A stretch of DNA of 64,000 nucleotides from Mastigamoeba balamuthi (GCA_902651635.1 CACRSC010000072.1:1-64000); one strand, 5' to 3'. Counted from the stretch's first letter, positions 46,085-56,429 are shown. Translations and numbers: made by a program. Notes: generated by a model from the letters alone, not told the origin.

Positions 46085-49000
46085 ATGGTTGTGCACTCGT
46101 CCTCGTCACCGACCGCTTCACTGGTGCTGTGTTACGCAATAGCCGTCGCCGTCGCCGCAGCGACAGCTAGAGAGACACCAGCACCAGCAGTACCAGCAGC
46201 GACAGCATCAGCAACAGCAACAACGCCAGAAGCAACTCCAGAAGCTCTGGCGGCTTTTGGGGCACCAGGGACCATGGCAAGAGCAGCAGCAGTAGCCCCA
46301 GCAGCGGTGTGGCCGAGTGGGCTCAGCCTCGACAACGTCACGCACGANNNNNNNNNNNNNNNNNNNNNNNNNNNNNNNNNNNNNNNNNNNNNNNNNNNNN
46401 NNNNNNNNNNNNNNNNNNNNNNNNNNNNNNNNNNNNNNNNNNNNNNNNNNNNNNNNNNNNNNNNNNNNNNNNNNNNNNNNNNNNNNNNNNNNNNNNNNNN
46501 NNNNNNNNNNNNNNNNNNNNNNNNNNNNNNNNNNNNNNNNNNNNNNNNNNNNNNNNNNNNNNNNNNNNNNNNNNNNNNNNNNNNNNNNNNNNNNNNNNNN
46601 NNNNNNNNNNNNNNNNNNNNNNNNNNNNNNNNNNNNNNNNNNNNNNNNNNNNNNNNNNNNNNNNNNNNNNNNNNNNNNNNNNNNNNNNNNNNNNNNNNNN
46701 NNNNNNNNNNNNNNNNNNNNNNNNNNNNNNNNNNNNNNNNNNNNNNNNNNNNNNNNNNNNNNNNNNNNNNNNNNNNNNNNNNNNNNNNNNNNNNNNNNNN
46801 NNNNNNNNNNNNNNNNNNNNNNNNNNNNNNNNNNNNNNNNNNNNNNNNNNNNNNNNNNNNNNNNNNNNNNNNNNNNNNNNNNNNNNNNNNNNNNNNNNNN
46901 NNNNNNNNNNNNNNNNNNNNNNNNNNNNNNNNNNNNNNNNNNNNNNNNNNNNNNNNNNNNNNNNNNNNNNNNNNNNNNNNNNNNNNNNNNNGACCTGCTC
47001 CTGTCGTCCTCGTCGCGCATCCTGGACGGCAGCATCGTCCTCCTGGGACAGCGCCAGTGGCCGAGCGGCACGGCAGAGGGCGCGTGGCTGTTCATGCTCG
47101 ACAAGGCCATGCGGCCGCCGATGGGCTTCACGCTGCGCAGCGACACGTCGGCCGCGTGGGGCACTCGGTCAGTGTCGTTGGCGACATCGACGGCGACGGC
47201 CTGTCGGACATGGCTGTGGGCGCGCCGGGGCTGTCCCGGGTGTACCTCCGCGCGGGCAGCGCAGCCGCCCGGCCCTCTGTGTCGTCGGTCGATGCGGGAG
47301 CTGTTCTGCTGCAGGGAACCGGGTGCTGCGACATGTTCGGGTGGTCTGTGTCCTCTGCCGGCGACGTCAACGGCGACCGGGTGCCCGACGTGGCTGTCGG
47401 CGCCCCCGAGGCTGCCGGAGGTGTCGGCAGGGCCTACGTCGTGTTCGGCCGGCGGGACAGGTTGGCGCCCGGGGCGGCGACGGTGCCTGTCGCTGGCCTC
47501 GACGGTACCAACGGGTTCGCGATCGCGGGCGACAGCGAGTGGCCAGGGTTCGGGTACCAGGTAAGCTCTGCGGGCGATGTCGACCACGACGGCCTCGACG
47601 ACCTGCTGGTCACCGCGGTGCAGCCGGTCATGCTGTCATTCGACAGGGCGCGGGTGTACGTGGTGTTTGGAAGGAGGCAGTGGCCAGCCCTTCTCAATGT
47701 CTCTGGTCTCGACGGCCGTTCTGGTTTCGCTGTGGATGGGGCAGTGCAGGGCGTCGCGTATGGGCTGTCTGTCTGCAGCGCCGGCGACATCAACGGCGAC
47801 GGCATCGCTGACATCGCACTGGGTTCATTCACACCGAAGGCCTTGGACTTTTTCTCATTCGAGGTCGGATGGAGAGCAGCAGTTCTTTTCGGCAGCAAGT
47901 CCGCGTGGAATCCGACGGTCAGCGTTGGCAAGCTCCATGGCACTGACGGATTTGTTGTCGAGTCTTCGTTCCAGGCTTTCAGCGGTCTCAATTTCGGAGT
48001 GGCTGGAGCAGGCGATGTGAACGGCGATGCGTTCTCAGACCTCATCCTGGGCACCAGCGCAGACCCGATGGTTCTCTATTGGAGCAGCAGCTGGCCGGCT
48101 GTTGTACGGGACGACCTCCTCGGGAACAAGACTATCCACATCGACAGGCCATCGAGTATTCCTATTCGCAACTCTGTTCAATGGTCTTCGGGAGACGTCA
48201 ATGGTGATGGCGTACCTAACGCTGTGGTCCTCTCGTATGCAGTGGATAATAATGACAAGCCATCTGTCACGGCACTCTTCGGAGGCATGGCCACGGCGAG
48301 AGCTGCTGGCGACCTGCGCAGGGGGTCTGGTGGCTTCAGGGTTTCCGCGGACCCAGGTGCCATCGGGTTCAACTCGGCTTTGGGGGTGGGCGACTGCAAT
48401 GGCGACCACATTGACGATATTTTGCTCGGCTCCTCGGACAGCGGTGATACAGGGCGAGTGTGGGTCATCTTCGGATCAGCAGAGCCCCGCGTGGCACGCA
48501 GGATACAGGCGATTTCCGAGTGTCTCAACGTCACTGTGGGAAAACGGGTGTCTGTCCCCATACCTGCAGACGCATTCCAGCAGGCAGATGGATGTAAGCT
48601 CAGGCTCAGCATGGATCGGGGAGTGAACAGCGGATGGAAGTGGCTGTCTCTGGACTCTGAGGCCAGCGCCATCTCAGGGACACCGTCACACGAAGACCTC
48701 AGGCTCACTCGAACTGTGGACATCGTGGCCACGAACTCCAGAGGGATCTCAGTGTCCCAGCCATTCTGCTCCCGTGTCGTCAACTCGATCGAGGCAACAC
48801 TTGGGGCATACAACAACACAATTTCGTTCGGCGGAGAGCCGAGATCGGAGACAGTGTTGGCACCCATCGTGCTGTCGACAGTGGGATCGACACTGCACGT
48901 GGTTATCACCAGCCAGCCACCCGTCAAGATGCACTCGAGGGAGCAAAGCTCAGAGGCGACGCAAACGTATAACGACGGCGTCTGGAAGGCAGACGGAAGC

Positions 49001-49240
49001 GAGGTGGGCGTGAACAAGCTGCTCTCCAACTTCGTTTTTTCGCACGAGCCCGAAGACAACAGCGGGCAGGGCCAGAACACCATCACTCTGCACATCTCGG
49101 CGACGGATGACCTCGGAGGAGACTTCTTCTATTCCGTCATTGCTATCAGGAGTGCTGTGGACCATGCAACGACCTATGACTTCATCTCGCTCGGCCACTA
49201 CTTCGGTCTAGCGCTTGCACTCCCGCATCTATTTGGGTAA
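46085..49240 (+). CDS. FG-GAP (integrin-alpha-like) surface protein with cadherin-like domain
   Basis: Starts at ATG 46085 with a signal peptide and an Ala/Thr/Pro-rich segment, then a 644-base gap. After the gap come at least seven calcium-loop FG-GAP motifs: GDIDGDGLSD, GDVNGDRVPD, GDVDHDGLDD, GDINGDGIAD, GDVNGDAFSD, GDVNGDGVPN and GDCNGDHIDD, each with nearby 'FG' and 'V.FG' strands, making a beta-propeller. A dystroglycan-type cadherin-like domain follows (about 48.5-48.8 kb, 'WKWLSLDSEASAISGTP'), then a beta-rich domain and a weakly hydrophobic end before TAA. Just after the gap the propeller strands 'DLLLSSSSRILDGSIVLLGQ' run in a different frame from the first complete FG-GAP motif; a one-base loss in the G-run near 47160 would explain it. 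Adhesion role is inferred from the family. Confidence 0.8.
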   Translation: MVVHSSSSPTASLVLCYAIAVAVAAATARETPAPAVPAATASATATTPEATPEALAAFGAPGTMARAAAVAPAAVWPSGLSLDNVTHXXXXXXXXXXXXXXXXXXXXXXXXXXXXXXXXXXXXXXXXXXXXXXXXXXXXXXXXXXXXXXXXXXXXXXXXXXXXXXXXXXXXXXXXXXXXXXXXXXXXXXXXXXXXXXXXXXXXXXXXXXXXXXXXXXXXXXXXXXXXXXXXXXXXXXXXXXXXXXXXXXXXXXXXXXXXXXXXXXXXXXXXXXXXXXXXXXXXXXXXXXXXXXXXXXXXXXXXPAPVVLVAHPGRQHRPPGTAPVAERHGRGRVAVHARQGHAAADGLHAAQRHVGRVGHSVSVVGDIDGDGLSDMAVGAPGLSRVYLRAGSAAARPSVSSVDAGAVLLQGTGCCDMFGWSVSSAGDVNGDRVPDVAVGAPEAAGGVGRAYVVFGRRDRLAPGAATVPVAGLDGTNGFAIAGDSEWPGFGYQVSSAGDVDHDGLDDLLVTAVQPVMLSFDRARVYVVFGRRQWPALLNVSGLDGRSGFAVDGAVQGVAYGLSVCSAGDINGDGIADIALGSFTPKALDFFSFEVGWRAAVLFGSKSAWNPTVSVGKLHGTDGFVVESSFQAFSGLNFGVAGAGDVNGDAFSDLILGTSADPMVLYWSSSWPAVVRDDLLGNKTIHIDRPSSIPIRNSVQWSSGDVNGDGVPNAVVLSYAVDNNDKPSVTALFGGMATARAAGDLRRGSGGFRVSADPGAIGFNSALGVGDCNGDHIDDILLGSSDSGDTGRVWVIFGSAEPRVARRIQAISECLNVTVGKRVSVPIPADAFQQADGCKLRLSMDRGVNSGWKWLSLDSEASAISGTPSHEDLRLTRTVDIVATNSRGISVSQPFCSRVVNSIEATLGAYNNTISFGGEPRSETVLAPIVLSTVGSTLHVVITSQPPVKMHSREQSSEATQTYNDGVWKADGSEVGVNKLLSNFVFSHEPEDNSGQGQNTITLHISATDDLGGDFFYSVIAIRSAVDHATTYDFISLGHYFGLALALPHLFG
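46348..46991. other. Assembly gap (644 N)
   Basis: Unknown sequence within the FG-GAP gene, between the Pro/Ala-rich N-terminus and the first visible propeller blade. Confidence 0.99.
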
Positions 49241-49598
49241 CTGATGCACCGAGGGCAATGATAGTTGAAGTGCAGTTTGAAGTGCATATCCAAATCCAAT
49301 AAACAAGTTGAAAACTCTGTGGTACCCATACATTGTTGTCGGAGGCTCTCTTCAGCTTCCACACTCTTCTTCAAGTCCGGTCATGTCATTGGGTACAGAC
49401 ACCGGACAGTGCACTGTCATGTAACAGTGTGGGTGATCGTGGGCAATACACTCTATGTGCATTCCGGTTGGGCGCCTTATGTGAATAAAGAGCACTGATT
49501 CTCTTACTCAAATAAGGGAAATTGGAGGTCAGGCAGTAATGAGATCACATTGGTAATTGCTCTTTGATTCAACATTTTGCATTGATCGGCAAATTGGA
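49241..49598. other. Convergent spacer
   Basis: Between the 3' ends of the FG-GAP and F-box/LRR genes. AATAAA-like signals near 49301 and 49484 could serve polyadenylation of the plus-strand gene. Confidence 0.4.
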
Positions 49599-50918
49599 TC
49601 AGTTGATACCAATCATCAGGAATGGCCGTGACAGCACGAGGCGATCGGTCTTGCACCCATCAGTACCAGCCAGCTGCAGGCGATGCAGAGAAGGGAGCCA
49701 GGCGTTGTTTTCAGCCAGCTGTCCCAGAAACGAATTGATGCACACAATGGTGTCACACGATGGAAACCACGTGTAGCTCGGGAACCTGAGGCTAAGCAAC
49801 GTTACCTTACTGAGCGATGCCGCTATCCCGCAGAGGAACACAAGTGAAACTGGACAGTCGACAACCTCCAGCGACACGAGTTGTGTAAGTTGCGACAGTG
49901 CCTCTACCAGCCGATCCTGGCTCGGAATAACTCCAGTGATGCAGAGCCTGAACAGATGTGGTGCTATCCCCTCGATTGCTGTACACGTGCGACAGTCCAT
50001 TGGGTGGTCCACCTCGAGCTCCGTGAGCCTCGTGAGGCTCTTTAGAGCCTGGCCGATGTCGAAGTCCTCTGTCCAGGCCCTGCAGTGCCACTCGAGGCTC
50101 TGCAGCGACTGCGCCTGCTTGCCCACCTTCGCAAACGCTCCGAGGGCGCAGGGCTGGTTGCTCCACATCCGGAGACGCCTGAGAGGGGGCAGACTCTCAG
50201 CGAGAACCGTGATATCTCTGATGACAGACCCCTCGTCGATACCCAGTTCTTCGATCAAGACCTCCGAGAGCGACGTGCACTCGAGGTCGAAGAGGGAGCG
50301 CAGTGTCTGAATATCCACAGATCTCACAGAGATGCTCTTGATGGCAGCAGCAGCCATGGAACCCTCGGGGGAGCTCTTGGATGGCAGAGGGTGACAGCAC
50401 AGTGGGCCCTGGAGCGAGTCGAGAGCAGGAAGCCCTGCTCGTGCACGTTGAGCGAGGCCCCGCCACACACAGATCGTCAGAGGACACTCGAGGCTCCTCA
50501 GTCCAGGGCACGTGCCCAGCACTGTCTCCGCAACGCGGGCGCATCCAGAGAATACCTTGAGACTGCGCAGTGAGTCCCTACACGAGGCCACAAGGCTGAC
50601 TGCGGGCGCAATGGCGGAGTATTCAGAGATCTCGAGCGTGTGTGGCCCCCAGAGCTGCGGATCGATGGCCAGAGGCCTCTCAGGCCACGCGAGGATGCTC
50701 TTGTCGTTCCCGATGAATACTAGAGACCCCACGAATGGATGCGGTTGTTTGCCAAGCAAGCAGTTCCTCCACTTGAAGTGCGCGGCACGCCAGGGGGTGA
50801 ACGGGGGAGAAAAGAGGAGGCGGTTCCACCTGCGACACACGCGTGCTAGTGCGCTTGCATGGCACACACACTGCGCCATCGCCAGTGTCATGATGTGGAC
50901 CACGGTGTCATCTGGCAA
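49599..50918 (-). CDS. F-box/LRR-type protein, intact
   Basis: One uninterrupted exon of 439 codons, ATG 50918 to TGA 49599. The N-terminus has an F-box-like helix set ('MPDDTVVHIMTLAMAQ', 'LARVCRRWNRLLFSPP'). About ten leucine-rich repeats follow ('LRSLKVFSG', 'LRSLECPLT', 'LRRLRMWSN', 'LQSLEWHCR', 'LTELEVDHP', 'LVSLEVVDC', 'LTLLSLRFP', 'LHRLQLAGT'). F-box/LRR proteins commonly recruit substrates to SCF ubiquitin ligases, and the repeats set substrate choice. This is the only complete member here; relatives at 35.2, 41.5, 44-45, 52.7 and 56.4 kb, all on the minus strand, are broken. F-box assignment is by pattern, so moderate. Confidence 0.78.
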   Translation of the reverse strand: MPDDTVVHIMTLAMAQCVCHASALARVCRRWNRLLFSPPFTPWRAAHFKWRNCLLGKQPHPFVGSLVFIGNDKSILAWPERPLAIDPQLWGPHTLEISEYSAIAPAVSLVASCRDSLRSLKVFSGCARVAETVLGTCPGLRSLECPLTICVWRGLAQRARAGLPALDSLQGPLCCHPLPSKSSPEGSMAAAAIKSISVRSVDIQTLRSLFDLECTSLSEVLIEELGIDEGSVIRDITVLAESLPPLRRLRMWSNQPCALGAFAKVGKQAQSLQSLEWHCRAWTEDFDIGQALKSLTRLTELEVDHPMDCRTCTAIEGIAPHLFRLCITGVIPSQDRLVEALSQLTQLVSLEVVDCPVSLVFLCGIAASLSKVTLLSLRFPSYTWFPSCDTIVCINSFLGQLAENNAWLPSLHRLQLAGTDGCKTDRLVLSRPFLMIGIN

Positions 50919-52089
50919 GCAGAGCGTGAGGTCGCCTTTCTGCTGTCCACATGAGGGCTCTTGCGCCGTTTTAATGTCTGCTTGATTCGCGAAGAAGCAA
51001 TTGACTGCTGTGAAGCGAGTTTTTGCTGAACACTTTTTGCCTCATCTGGACAACAAAACAAATGAGCCCGCAGCTTGTGAGTTTCTTCGGCGCCGCACTC
51101 AAACTCTCTGCGCGCTGCGCGGCCTACGTCGCACGGGGACTTCGAGCTCCCTCTGGTCTTCGAGCCCCTGCCGGGCCGTGCCTCACAGTAAACACTCCGC
51201 AGATTTTCCGCGTTGATTTTCGTCGATCACACATCACTTTTTCCGCACCAAAACAACGCCGGCGGCGTCCCACACGCTCCCGCACTCTCTGCAGACGCCC
51301 GCACGGCGCTTGCACGTGCCGAATATCGTGGTCGTTGCTGTCGCGGGCCTCGCCGTGCGGCTCATCTCCTGTCCTCTGACAGCGGCGGCTCCGTTCGTTA
51401 TTGTCTTCATATTTCGCCCATCCACTGTGCATCGACCCCGCGCTCCCAAGGGCCTCCGCGCATATCTCTGCAGGGCCTGGTCGTGTGCACCGCCGCGCCG
51501 CGCAGGGCCTCGCGGCGCTCTCGTTCTCCGCGGAGATCGATGCGCTTTTCTGGGCAAGTGCGGACGAAAATTCTAAACAGCGACGAGAAGAAGCGCTTGT
51601 TGGCCATAAACGTGTTTGTGCTGCTCCCAACACGCCAAAGAAACAGGCACCGAATGTGAGAGGCGGTTGGGGCCTGGTGGTAGCCCCGGCAGCATCCCAG
51701 CTGGACGCCAGTCCGGGAGGGAGAGAGCGCCAAACACAGGCCATCCCACATAGTTACACAAACCGTCAGTGCTGTTGAAGCACACCCCACACAACACACT
51801 GCTGGCCTGCGCCCCCACCGGATGCTCCCCTCCCTCTGCTCCGCCTCCCTTGGGGCCATCCACCACCACGGAGAGGTGGAGGCCAACAAGCACAAGGGCC
51901 GGAGAGTCCGGCAGGGAGCCCGGAGGGGAGCTAACACACCGGGGTGCTCGGCAGACAGGCCAGCAGGGCCCACACAGGGCCGTGAGGCAACCCACCGCAC
52001 AGTGACGGCACACGCACACAAGGGTGAAGCAACAAAGCTGGGTTGCAGAGGGGTGGGCGGAGCACTGGCATTGGCTGTGTGAGGAGCCC
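50919..52089. other. Region without a recognised gene
   Basis: GC-rich open stretches occur on both strands but overlap without a consistent frame or motif. Contains the presumed promoter of the F-box/LRR gene. Confidence 0.4.
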
Positions 52090-52226
52090 TCCGGGAATAT
52101 CGTCAGAGGGTCTCTTTTTGACTCTTTCGCTAGTCGGAGCCATCGTTCCTCAATTCCTGCTTTGCCGTCGCTCTCGAAGGACGTGAAGCCACAACTCCAG
52201 TAGAGCAAGGAGCCCAGCGCGCACAC
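52090..52226 (-). pseudogene. Lone exon resembling an LPLAT-type acyltransferase
   Basis: The minus strand reads 'GIEERWLRLAKESKRDPL' followed by 'TIFPEG', the pattern of the glycerolipid acyltransferase motif (FPEG(T/S) preceded by a basic helix), with an upstream 'SLLYWSCGF' strand. No flanking exons with the HxxxxD motif were found, and the piece abuts an F-box/LRR scrap, so it is probably a stray exon. Confidence 0.45.
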
Positions 52227-52265
52227 GGTGAGCGAGGCCCGCCCACACAGACAGCTCCAGCGGGC
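52219..52265 (-). pseudogene. F-box/LRR scrap
   Basis: GTGAGCGAGGCCCGCCCACA and the next bases resemble 50450-50500 of the intact gene. Too short to code. Confidence 0.5.
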
Positions 52266-52659
52266 ACTCGACAGATACTACTGGTTATTTCGAGACACAT
52301 CAAATGAACTGCTTGATGTTGTATTGTCCTTCGCTGTTTCTCTACAGAAGATTGAGCACTGTTTCGTACGTAACCAATGTGATTGTGTCATCCAACTCAA
52401 GGGATGCGGAAGTTATTGGCCTTTCCCCTCCATAGGCTAGGAGCAGTGGAGAAAGTGGCATGGCCTTCATCGTGTGACAGCATACTTGCTGCATTCCCTC
52501 GTTCTGGATAGGAACAGGAAGGTTAGCTCTCAGGCAAGGGATCAGATGTCATCTGGTCCAGAAACCAGACAGTTCTGTTTAGCATGTGATTTAATGTTTA
52601 TTTATGTTCCTTCGTTTTGCTACTCGTTTTCATAGTGAATCATTGACAGCACCAGACTA
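52266..52659. other. Region without a recognised gene
   Basis: Composition turns AT-rich. May hold further eroded F-box/LRR sequence, but nothing can be aligned with confidence. Confidence 0.3.
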
Positions 52660-52960
52660 CCAATCTGAACCATCGCAGCAACTGTGCCTGATTGACCACT
52701 GACACGAAATTCTCGAAATTAGCTGGAGTTATGTGGCAGGCTTGCAGCGACCTGAGATGTGACAACCCCTGGATGAGCATACTGGCAGTCATGCATGGGC
52801 CCTCATTGTCAACATCTAAGATGAATTCACTCCTGGGAAAGTGATGTGCACTTCAGCTCGATGAGAGAGCACAGTTTCTTTATTCTCACCTCTGAGATAA
52901 TGACCCTGAAGAGAGCTGATGCTGCATGGCACTCTTTGAAGTGTTCTTTGAGACAAATCA
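52660..52960 (-). pseudogene. F-box/LRR relic with AT-shifted composition
   Basis: The minus strand gives 'IKKLCSLIELKCTSLSQE', then in another frame 'LIQGLSHLRSLQAC' and 'FVSVVNQAQLLRWF', matching 'IQTLRSLFDLECTSLSEV', 'LAESLPPLRRLRMW' and 'FAKVGKQAQSLQSL' of the intact gene. One frame break is visible. Third positions have drifted towards A/T. Confidence 0.75.
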
Positions 52961-53299
52961 GAGTCATCAGAGAAGAGACATATTCCCAGTGGGATATTGT
53001 TTTTCCCATTTTTAAGTAGAATTCGTGTTCAGAAAGTCCTTCTTGGAGTATTCATAGTCTGTCTGCAATGGGCTCTCTGCTAGGAGATCATAGCCACTCA
53101 TTGAGCTGAAAGGGGCTGGAGAGGGAACACACTCGGCATCTGTGATGAATCAGAAGAATATCAGGGCCAGTTCTTTCCCGTGTCACTAGTCCTCCACCAA
53201 CCAAGAGAACCAGGAGGGCAACCATCATAAAGGAGGATAAATTAGTTATTGCCAGATTAAATCCAAGCCCCCACATTCTGCAGCAGCCCTGTGCAAGTC
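52961..53299. other. Region without a recognised gene
   Basis: AT-rich, no motif. May contain the lost 5' end of the Tc1-like relic. Confidence 0.3.
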
Positions 53300-54090
53300 A
53301 ATATACATTCGTGCATCGGTCTCTACTATTTGCAGCTGAATGATGCCCATGCAAAATTTCAGGCCCCTTTATTCAAGTCAGTGCTAAAAATTGACCATCA
53401 GAAAGCTTGATGAGATTTTGCTTTAATATCTTCGGCGAGATTGGAGTGATGTATGGTTCAGTGACGAGACAATATTCTGGCTTGAGGGCCCCAATACACG
53501 GCGTTGGCAGCTTGTGATCATAGACTTTAGTCAGATAGGTGAAGTACCCCCAATACACAGCGTTGGCAGCTTTGTGATCATAGACTTTAGTCAGATAGGT
53601 GAAGGTCAAGGTTCAGGTTAGGGGGTGCTTATCTTCAAGAGGATTCGGGAAGCTTCATAAATTCAAGGGAAATCTGAATCCAAAAATATGTTTGAAATCT
53701 TCAAGAAGGCCCTTCTTTCTTCAATTTGCCAGGCCTATAGGGAGGAGGATCAGAGAGAGTATATTCTGGCAGAGGAGAATGATAGTAAGCACAAGAAATT
53801 GTGCAAAGGATGGAAGACAGAAAACAATATCAACTGTCTCTCTTGGCTAGCATGCAGCCCAGATATGAATATTATAGTATATGAGTATTCTGAAAGCAAG
53901 AGTAGCTGGAGTAAACCCTCACACTGTCAAGGCTCTGGTACACTGCATCAGAGTGAAGTGGAAGTCACTGTCTTTAAGGTATGCCCAGAAAAAAATCACA
54001 GATTCTATGCCAGCTCGCTTGCAGGGGGTGCTCAATTCCAAGGGGACTATACTCAATATTTGATCAGAGCATTGCCTAAGAAATATGAAA
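53300..54090 (+). mobile_element. Tc1/mariner-like transposase relic (dead)
   Basis: Plus strand: 'KPLL' and a basic helix, then 'DWSDVWFSDETIFWLEGPNT' (first catalytic Asp region), 'LAEENDSKH' where the family has Q-D-N-x-P-K-H, and 'LACSPDMNII' where the family has SPDLNPIE. Thus the second catalytic Asp is Glu and the catalytic Glu is replaced. Near the end 'SMPARLQGVLNSKG' matches the usual C-terminus. Stops and shifts interrupt it, and a 54-base block is duplicated. No terminal inverted repeats were recognised. An old immobile DNA-transposon copy. Confidence 0.82.
53491..53604 (+). repeat. 54/55-base tandem duplication inside the Tc1-like relic
   Basis: 53491-53544 and 53550-53604 both read CCAATACAC[G/A]GCGTTGGCAG onward through CAGATAGGTGAAG. 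They differ by one substitution and one inserted T. Confidence 0.93.
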
Positions 54091-54489
54091 TACATAATAA
54101 ATGTGAGGCTTCTTTTTATTTAGAAAATTAAGAGGATCATCTGTGAATGGCTTTGACTGTATTCAAGCTGCCTTCCTTTACAAGGCCAAAGTATGAGAAC
54201 GTGCTAAGCACATGCTTGTTGAGCCTTATGACCCTTGCAGGACTGCTTCTGGCATTCTATTCTTCTCAGACATCAGCCAGTACCAGCCATGGCCGCACAG
54301 AGACTGCACCTGTTTGTTCACCTACAAGATCCATGATATCAGCAGACCTGCAGAGATCTACTCGGGATCTCGATCCTTGGTCAGGTATCTTAGGGATCCT
54401 TGGATTACGTTATTTACTTCTTGCCTCTGCCAAAAGAGCCTCTTTTACCTCCTCTCCCTTTAAAAAAAAAAGAGCAATCTGCCTGCCAC
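54091..54489. other. Region without a recognised gene
   Basis: AT-rich; an open hydrophobic stretch near 54.2 kb ('LLSLMTLAGLLLAFYSS') may be an upstream part of the next sequence, but no start or splice site is convincing. Confidence 0.3.
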
Positions 54490-55131
54490 ATGGACAATGG
54501 TGACTGGATTGCCAACATTCCCGATGACCTCTTCAGGTCCCTTGCCCTGGCAGGTGCGTGGGAGAGCCTGGCACAGTGCCCAGATTTTCTTCCCAACGTA
54601 TCCCAGACAGAAGACCTGCCACTATTTTGGGCAAACTGGTTCGCCCCAGTCACCATGACAATGCTTAAGGAACTCTACTGCCTGGTCTTCGAACGGGCCC
54701 CCAGAAGGTGGACAAAGACCACACTTATTGAAGAGTTAACCACTGATCGCTGCTGGATTGGGCAGCTCATTGACCATGTCAGGGCAATCCATGCTGCTAT
54801 TGTTGCTGAGTACGGGGATCCTGATGCAGTTGTTAATGATAATGCCTTTGACAATGAGGAGAACACCTCAGAGGATTCCGAGGATTCAAGTGAGGACACG
54901 AGTGACTCAGAGGAAGAAGAGAAGGCAGAAGAGAAAGTCAACGATGAGGAGGTCGAGGTGGAGATGCCTGGTGACACAGAGGACAGTGGGAAGGACTTCA
55001 GTGACTCTGATATCACTGTGGAGTCCAGCAACGAGTCTGAAGACAGCCATCACACCAAGAGCCACAAGCGCCATACTCGTTCGACCTCTAGGAGCCCACC
55101 ACGTAAGTGCCGCCACAGTGCTGTCAACTGA
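54490..55131 (+). CDS. Acidic, Ser/Lys-tailed protein of unknown family, probably decayed
   Basis: Open from ATG 54490 ('MDNGDWIANIPDDLFRSLAL') through a helical N-terminal part with several Trp, a long Glu/Asp/Ser run (54.85-55.03 kb) and a Ser/Arg/His tail ('KSHKRHTRSTSRSPP') to TGA at 55129. The same frame continues open after the stop to about 55569 ('SELNLNTIDRLL', 'LKSLLGLPEKYAHAV'), so the original protein was probably longer. The tail style resembles that at 41.15-41.3 kb in the other AT-rich island. No family recognised; it may belong to an old repeated element. Confidence 0.4.
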   Translation: MDNGDWIANIPDDLFRSLALAGAWESLAQCPDFLPNVSQTEDLPLFWANWFAPVTMTMLKELYCLVFERAPRRWTKTTLIEELTTDRCWIGQLIDHVRAIHAAIVAEYGDPDAVVNDNAFDNEENTSEDSEDSSEDTSDSEEEEKAEEKVNDEEVEVEMPGDTEDSGKDFSDSDITVESSNESEDSHHTKSHKRHTRSTSRSPPRKCRHSAVN

Positions 55132-56429
55132 TGGCACGAGGAGTCAGAGGAGAGCCGTTCTCACATTCGTGCAGTTCCTGAAGATGCACAGTACGAGCTC
55201 TGCTGTACAATGGCCAACAGTGAGCTTAATCTCAATACCATTGATAGACTACTTAAGGGCACTGGCTCAGATGCACAGGCAGTCAAGCAGCTGAAGTCCC
55301 TGCTTGGACTCCCTGAGAAGTACGCACATGCAGTGTGGCTATATGCGTACTGCCTACCAGCAGTGCGTATACATGCTGGCAGACAGGCTTCCGTGGTAGG
55401 GACATCACCTACAGCATCCTCGGGCCCAACAAGATCTGTAAACCGGCATGTGGAACTGGAAACTGTGTGTGTGTTCCTCTTTTCTCCCAGTGGGGGGGTC
55501 GTTTTTTCCAAGTGCAGGGTACTGTGCACCAGCACCAATGGAGAAGGCCAATGCAATGCTTTGTGGTGATCCTGCAATCACCAGCTCTATGAAGGGCTTT
55601 GAACATTTTGACAAGCAATATGGCATACACCAGACCACCTGGCCTATAACGTGAAGCAGGATCAAGAAAGCCTATGGCAACCTCCCTGCAGTCATGAGGG
55701 CAGTGTGTACACTGGGTTATGCATTCCTACTGTGGTGGGAAGACGTGGTGGAGCTGACATCCTCAGATGAGTCTGGCATCAACACACTCCAGAATGGGGG
55801 TTTCCACCTCTTCCTGACGAGATAAGAGGTACCCCCATAGTGGTGGCTTGTCTGTTATCTTTCCACCACAGCTGTTTCACGAAGATCTCTGCTTCAGAGT
55901 GTTGTGGGCACTGAAGATCCTTTGCTACAATCCATTGACCACTGCAGATCTGGTCAATGATCCACCCGTCGTGCTATGCAGTTCTATTGCCACAAGGTCT
56001 CTCTCTGTTAGGTCAGTTAAATGGAAGGTGAACCTCTGAGTAGTTCTCATTGTTCTCACCACATGTCCTTTCATGACTACCTTACTGGGGTGAGGCCCAG
56101 CAGAACCTCAGCTTCGCAACAGTGGCTTTCTCATGGACTCTTCTCCCTTTTCTGGAGGTTATAATCAACGAGGTGATGGCATTTGGGGGGTACTGCCACA
56201 CAGGCCTCATTTCACGCCCCAGGGTGCCCGGTACTCAGTCCCTCACTCCTGGTCGATTCCAGGAATAAATAGATGTGTAGCTGTGGGCTGGTCAAGTCAC
56301 AGGCCTTTGGCATTGGCGGACTCAGCAATGGGCATCTCGCTGATCCGGTCTCCTGTCCCCCAGGAGGGTTATCACCAACAACATAAGTGATCTATGACAT
56401 AAGTAGAAGGACCCAAAAGATACCTGAGT
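55132..56429. other. Decayed continuation and unassigned sequence
   Basis: To about 55.8 kb short open blocks on the plus strand look like remnants of the preceding protein, in changing frames. Beyond that nothing is recognised. Confidence 0.3.

Noticed and set aside
51124-52021. Long open frames in the 51-52 kb region
   Set aside because: Overlapping frames on both strands, Cys/Trp/Arg-rich, no domain; only the short acyltransferase-like exon at its edge was kept.
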